Virus record (IMG/VR): IMGVR_UViG_3300028177_000006
Location: 1-60,289 of that record
Source: a virus
Direction: 5' to 3' (one strand)
DNA length: 60,289 bases
Below the pieces are notes generated by a model that did not search any database, had not been told where the DNA came from, and saw only the letters and a list, made by a program, of their open reading frames with translations. Shown here in pieces: positions 58,001 through 60,289 of the stretch (position 1 is its first letter; every line of letters starts with the position of its first letter). A program made the translations under genes and the position numbers.

Positions 58001-58948
58001 GATCTTGCCGGCACTCACGCCCAAATCAGCAGCCATGGCAGCGAAATCTTTCTGTACTGCAATAGCCTGCTCAGCGGACATGCCAAGAGACTTATTAAGG
58101 ATCTCGAAGTTTGCCGCCGTGGTCGCCGAGTCAATACCCAGCCCTTTTAGTTGCGCCGTTGCTTCAACTAGTTGTCCTTGCGCCTCTTCTGTCATCTCAG
58201 TGAACTGACTCATACCGGTGTAGAGTTCACTGACAGCTTCGCCGGCGTCTTCCATGCTGACATTCCATTCAGCGTTATGCTGCATGGTGGTCATGATCAT
58301 GTCGTTGTATTCGCCAGTACCATTAGTAAGCTTATTGACTGAAGCGAATTGCTTGTCGGCGGAAATCACCATAGCCGCCGTTGCCTCTTGGACCTTCATC
58401 AAAGATGAGCCTAGCATGTTGGCGATGCTAAACTGCTCAGCAAGAGCGCTTGTCACCGCTTGCATGGAGCCTTCGATGCCACCGTCTAAGAATGCCCCGA
58501 AAAGCCCAGAGCGCCAGTCAGCGGATACGCCAGTGAGCGTCTTTGCATACGATTGTGCGAGTCCAGCAGCCTTTCCTTGCGCCTTGATTTGCCCTTGAAT
58601 GGCTTCAAGCTTGTCTAACTCAAACTGGAGCGTTGCTTTAATCGCCGGGTCTGTCGCAGCCTTAATCTTCGCTTCAAGAATCGCCTGTTCTTGTTGGTTT
58701 TCAAGTTCTTTGAGGCGCAGATTAGCCTTGGTCATCTGACCTTGCTTCTTAGCTTGATCTAAGTTCTTCTTGATCGTTTGCGCGTACTTCTCAAGCTGTT
58801 CGTATTCGGCGTTTGCACCAGCCATGGACGCAACCAAGGCTGGACCCATCTCTTTGAACGCCTTGGTGATGTCAGCCGCACTCATCCCCATCTTGTCCAG
58901 CATGGAGGCAGCTTGTTTCAGTTGATTTGGATCTGGGGTATCAGCCAT
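55097..58948 (-). CDS. Tape measure protein
   Basis: 1283 residues, first gene after the helper gene. Residues 1-160 are coiled coil (YEQLEKYAQTIKKNLDQ; LRLKELENQQEQAILEAKI). A long glycine/alanine/phenylalanine-rich region from about 480 to 1110 contains many predicted membrane spans, including three tandem copies of about 56 residues ending with LAKGIEGFTKRGMFEAM. A short acidic/basic C-terminus follows. The length suggests a tail of about 190 nm if 1.5 angstrom per residue holds. The hydrophobic repeats could form the channel in the host membrane. Confidence 0.85.
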   Translation of the reverse strand: MADTPDPNQLKQAASMLDKMGMSAADITKAFKEMGPALVASMAGANAEYEQLEKYAQTIKKNLDQAKKQGQMTKANLRLKELENQQEQAILEAKIKAATDPAIKATLQFELDKLEAIQGQIKAQGKAAGLAQSYAKTLTGVSADWRSGLFGAFLDGGIEGSMQAVTSALAEQFSIANMLGSSLMKVQEATAAMVISADKQFASVNKLTNGTGEYNDMIMTTMQHNAEWNVSMEDAGEAVSELYTGMSQFTEMTEEAQGQLVEATAQLKGLGIDSATTAANFEILNKSLGMSAEQAIAVQKDFAAMAADLGVSAGKISKDFAANSDVFTAYGDEATTVFKEVAAAAKATGIEMQALLGITTQFDTFEGAAQSAGKLNAILGGGVLDSMELLNASEEERVRLLIQSIQLSGKSWSSMNKFERIAVANAAGVSDMTEANKLFGQSLSEYDKAQSKVEDNAEAQKKLEERAAAAANMQDKLTRIMEQFAVAVAPIVGAIHFLLDGFLQLNDLMGGFLVPVLITLLGVMAAIHYRSQMMAIFESGKLALTFMRTLLTSGLAAATGTLAIATDEAGDESLEAAPKMTALAVGLVEVSIAAAPLIPAIVALGFAIGGLALAIAAPFLAIAVLVWSLKELVIAFMEMPEAIAPALLGLIAFGAASMVALPMLAMGIAMFVAILAPVAPMMAPVAMGLLQLSGAALVFGIAAWFLGQGFKALKEGIDDFPIMMMIGLGLALIPFGYALMYAAIPFIFGAGLVGIGALLLGFGLQALAKGIEGFTKRGMFEAMLGLTFMLVLFGYGLMYAAIPFFLGAMLIGIPALLLGFGLQMLAKGIEGFTKRGMFEAMFKLTFMLYVFGIGLMYAAVPFLWGGTLVGVAALILGAGLLVLAKGINAFKKIGFENMLELGASLIAFGWLLIPAGIALLIGGYFLMWGAIPATAGLLLLWMGVKPWMSMDFAKLATLGKTLDAMTDGFLSTGFWLMFSGPMLMIGGMTAGIGLLWLAMGVAPWMAMDFEALSGLGVALAAFAFGIYIAGGLLMLAGMPFFIGALLVAPAMMILALPLMLFGRAIGVMAPFVDRMKPMAEGLIALGRALPTLGWGLWKLGIYAMVPWFDTGIRHLTKALHAFGAAMGTLSTEKAVALGQIFQGLAVLTDMDSVGDILWDMAWGIWAIGRALDSIPETKALSFNVTADSLANLIDSSVQLTPEVVENVEGMAKAAREYASAQKAMKDPSKDAFVEALRQVMGEQRSSGGSKEKKGQDIVLELDGDEFARAVNAAIDSKHGLKGF

Positions 58949-58979
58949 TTGTTAGCGATCTCCTTAGGGGGTTCTCGGC

Positions 58980-59312
58980 TTACTTAAATGGCCAATCGAT
59001 GCCCGTACTGCGCTCAAACTTTTTCACTGCGCCACGGAGCGCGTACTTACTACGATACGTGCGTGGATCATCCAAGCCGTATTTCGCATAATCTTTGTAA
59101 TATCTTTTTTCACCTGCCAGAGTGCGAGCAAAATCTTTTACTTGCCTCTTGTTGCCACGCACAACCAAAGGCACTTTCGCGCCACCGAACATGCGTTGCA
59201 TGATCATTTTGATGCCGCCACCAAACATCGACAAAAAACTTTCGTTCATTTCGCCATTCTCGGCTGCGCCCAAGTCAATAATAATAGGAGCCAAGTCGCC
59301 GTTGTCTTCCAT
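58980..59312 (-). CDS. Conserved tail-region protein (110 aa)
   Basis: MEDNGDLAPIIIDLGAAENG, then FLSMFGGGIKMIMQRMFGGAKVPLVVRGNKRQVKDFARTL and YYKDYAKYGLDDPRTYRSKY...GIDWPFK. GLDDPRTY is conserved in marine myovirus proteins beside the tape measure. Start ATG 59312 follows GGAGGACTATCC. Possibly a tail assembly chaperone or baseplate component. The terminator at 59371 lies before it. Confidence 0.65.
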   Translation of the reverse strand: MEDNGDLAPIIIDLGAAENGEMNESFLSMFGGGIKMIMQRMFGGAKVPLVVRGNKRQVKDFARTLAGEKRYYKDYAKYGLDDPRTYRSKYALRGAVKKFERSTGIDWPFK

Positions 59313-59370
59313 GGATAGTCCTCCAGATGATTTTAATAGCATCATCAGTAAATAGTTAAGTAAAAAAGAA

Positions 59371-59399
59371 AAAGGACCGGGTTTTAATTCCGGTCCTTT
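59371..59399 (-). terminator. Intrinsic terminator in the tail gene cluster
   Basis: Minus strand: AAAGGACCGG, loop, CCGGTCC, then TTTTTCTTTTTTAC. A 10-bp stem with a long T-run. It ends the hub/assembly transcript and precedes the 59312 gene. Confidence 0.8.
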
Positions 59400-59414
59400 A
59401 AAAAAGCAACTCAG

Positions 59415-59702
59415 CTATCTGCTGGGCTTGCTTACACTTGGCATGCTTGGTCTGCTCATGGAAGGCATGTTGGAAGATCCCTTACCTTGGGATTTTTTCA
59501 TCTGTTCTGCTTCATCTTTAAACTGCTTCTGCAATCGCTCCATGAACCAGCGGCGTAGTTTTACTGGGAGGTTATATGCCTCGATGAAACTCCAGCCTCC
59601 GTGATATTTGAGCAAGAAAAATTGTTCATATACCTGTGCTATGTACTCATGACTTAGGCCAAAAAAAGTCCGCTGTAAACGGCACCTCCATTTCCTGTTC
59701 AT
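59415..59702 (-). CDS. Small tail/baseplate assembly protein (95 aa)
   Basis: MNRKWRCRLQRTFFGLSHEYIAQVYEQFFLLKYHGGWSFIEAYNLPVKLRRWFMERL, then a Lys/Gln tract and a Ser/Pro/Met tail. The aromatic FFGLSHEY...YHGGWSF segment is conserved in marine T4-like phages between hub and tape-measure genes. The first 56 bases overlap the upstream gene in the +1 frame, with A-CTTTTTTT-GG in the overlap. ATG 59702 is weakly served by GAGG. It could instead be made by a frameshift fusion. Confidence 0.62.
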   Translation of the reverse strand: MNRKWRCRLQRTFFGLSHEYIAQVYEQFFLLKYHGGWSFIEAYNLPVKLRRWFMERLQKQFKDEAEQMKKSQGKGSSNMPSMSRPSMPSVSKPSR

Positions 59703-60288
59703 ATCCACAAGCCTCGCATGCGAAGTGTTGTCTCAAATCATAATTCGGCATTAGTGCTGCATAAGCGCTTCTCAAAAATCGGGAATCCGATGCTGGCATT
59801 ACATTCACAAATCCGTGAACGTGCTGCATTAACGAGCTTCCATTGACTGCGACGATGTATGCTCTCATCTGATCAGTCATTTGAGTGTCATGCCCTAAAA
59901 GGTCTTTTCTAATGTTCTTGGAACCCTTCTGAGCAGCCTGCATGCTCTTAGCCATTCGAGCCTCGTCATGACCGTTTAGCATACGGACAGTAACGACTAC
60001 CTCTGACTTAGGCAAGCCGATATCAAACGTAAGATTCTCGTTCTTTGTTACGCGGTTCTGGTGTTTCTCGGCATCAAAGTGATCTGTGTCGAATCCGGTT
60101 GCTTCGCCGTTCTCTAATGTGAATTCATATTCTTGAGTGGTAGAACATGCTGGACACTGAGTCTTTGTCTTATACTCTGAACCATAGCCGGAGATTCGTG
60201 CTGCCACAAGGATAGCATTCTTGTCTCCTGTTAGTAAGTCCTCTACTTTGACGCGCTTATCAACAATAATGTTCTGCAAGAACCGGTT
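59647..60288 (-). CDS. Zinc-ribbon baseplate-hub-like protein (5' end outside window)
   Basis: The visible part begins NRFLQNIIVDKRVKVEDLLTGDKNAILVAARI. TQCPACSTTQEYEF and ACEACGYEQEMEV provide two CxxC pairs that can hold one zinc. LTGDKNAILVAARISGYG and RMLNGHDEARMAKSM resemble gp26/gp28-type baseplate hub proteins of T4-like phages. The gene runs beyond the right edge; an internal TTG is not a true start because the frame is open. Early assembly factor for the hub is inferred. Confidence 0.62.
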   Translation of the reverse strand, partial: NRFLQNIIVDKRVKVEDLLTGDKNAILVAARISGYGSEYKTKTQCPACSTTQEYEFTLENGEATGFDTDHFDAEKHQNRVTKNENLTFDIGLPKSEVVVTVRMLNGHDEARMAKSMQAAQKGSKNIRKDLLGHDTQMTDQMRAYIVAVNGSSLMQHVHGFVNVMPASDSRFLRSAYAALMPNYDLRQHFACEACGYEQEMEVPFTADFFWPKS

Positions 60289-60289
60289 G

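Noticed and set aside
1-60289. tRNA genes, CRISPR arrays, insertion sequences, integrase or attachment sites
   Set aside because: I looked for cloverleaf-like stretches, regularly spaced repeats and terminal inverted repeats and saw none that I could support.

Overview
The window is about 60 kb of the genome of a large, lytic, T4-related myovirus, most likely marine. Every gene I accept lies on the minus strand, genes overlap or sit a few bases apart, and GTG or TTG starts are common. Myovirus tail genes lie at the right (zinc-ribbon baseplate-hub-like protein, tape measure, LysM-type gp53-like protein). Replication and nucleotide genes lie in the centre: RecA/UvsX, DnaB/gp41 helicase, gp32-like SSB, 5'-3' exonuclease, class II ribonucleotide reductase, dUTPase and deaminase. 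I saw no tRNA, integrase, insertion sequence or CRISPR array. The protein families are those seen in marine T4-like phages. The host cannot be named from the sequence.

Layout, left to right (transcription runs right to left): 1-8.9 kb is an accessory zone of very small genes, dominated by paralogous SH3/KOW-like proteins and holding a methylase-endonuclease pair, an Smr protein and four copies of a phage-specific promoter-like element. 8.9-19.8 kb has a HAD phosphatase, a 1242-residue putative virion protein, mannose-phosphate enzymes, a metallopeptidase, a redox-fold protein and GroEL. 19.8-24.2 kb has a 578-residue protein, an endolysin, a ClpP-like protease and an acidic scaffold-like protein. 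24.2-29.1 kb has a sigma-region-4-like protein, an IMPDH-like enzyme, a second methylase-endonuclease pair, dUTPase and a second ClpP. 29.1-45.7 kb is the replication and nucleotide block: C-family Pol III alpha, nucleotidyltransferase-like protein, GroES, RNR, helicase, exonuclease, deaminase, RecA, another Dam methylase, SSB and a tubulin/Rossmann-like protein. Two small envelope-gene units are inserted there. 45.7-60.3 kb has a 793-residue paralogue of the large virion protein, a short A-family DNA polymerase, and baseplate, tape-measure and tail-assembly genes.

Regulation visible in the sequence: five copies of a bipartite element (TTGAATAAA, then exactly 21 bases from TTGAAT to TAAnAT) precede accessory genes. 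Five near-consensus sigma70 promoters, all with 17-bp spacers, precede groEL, the dUTPase/restriction operon, the helicase/RNR operon, recA and ssb. TATAAATA-type sites lie upstream of virion-type genes. Intrinsic terminators insulate the ssb gene, the small lipoprotein unit, the secreted-protein unit and the tape-measure operon.

The most unusual material is: (1) the SH3-like gene array, in which the last codons of one gene carry the Shine-Dalgarno of the next and its C-terminal INASR/INESR tail is the out-of-frame reading of the next gene's MKVGD start; (2) the 21-bp-spaced promoter family; (3) two methylase-endonuclease cassettes; (4) a set of proteins carrying a W-x-x-F-L-x-E tag that resembles the T4 capsid-targeting sequence.
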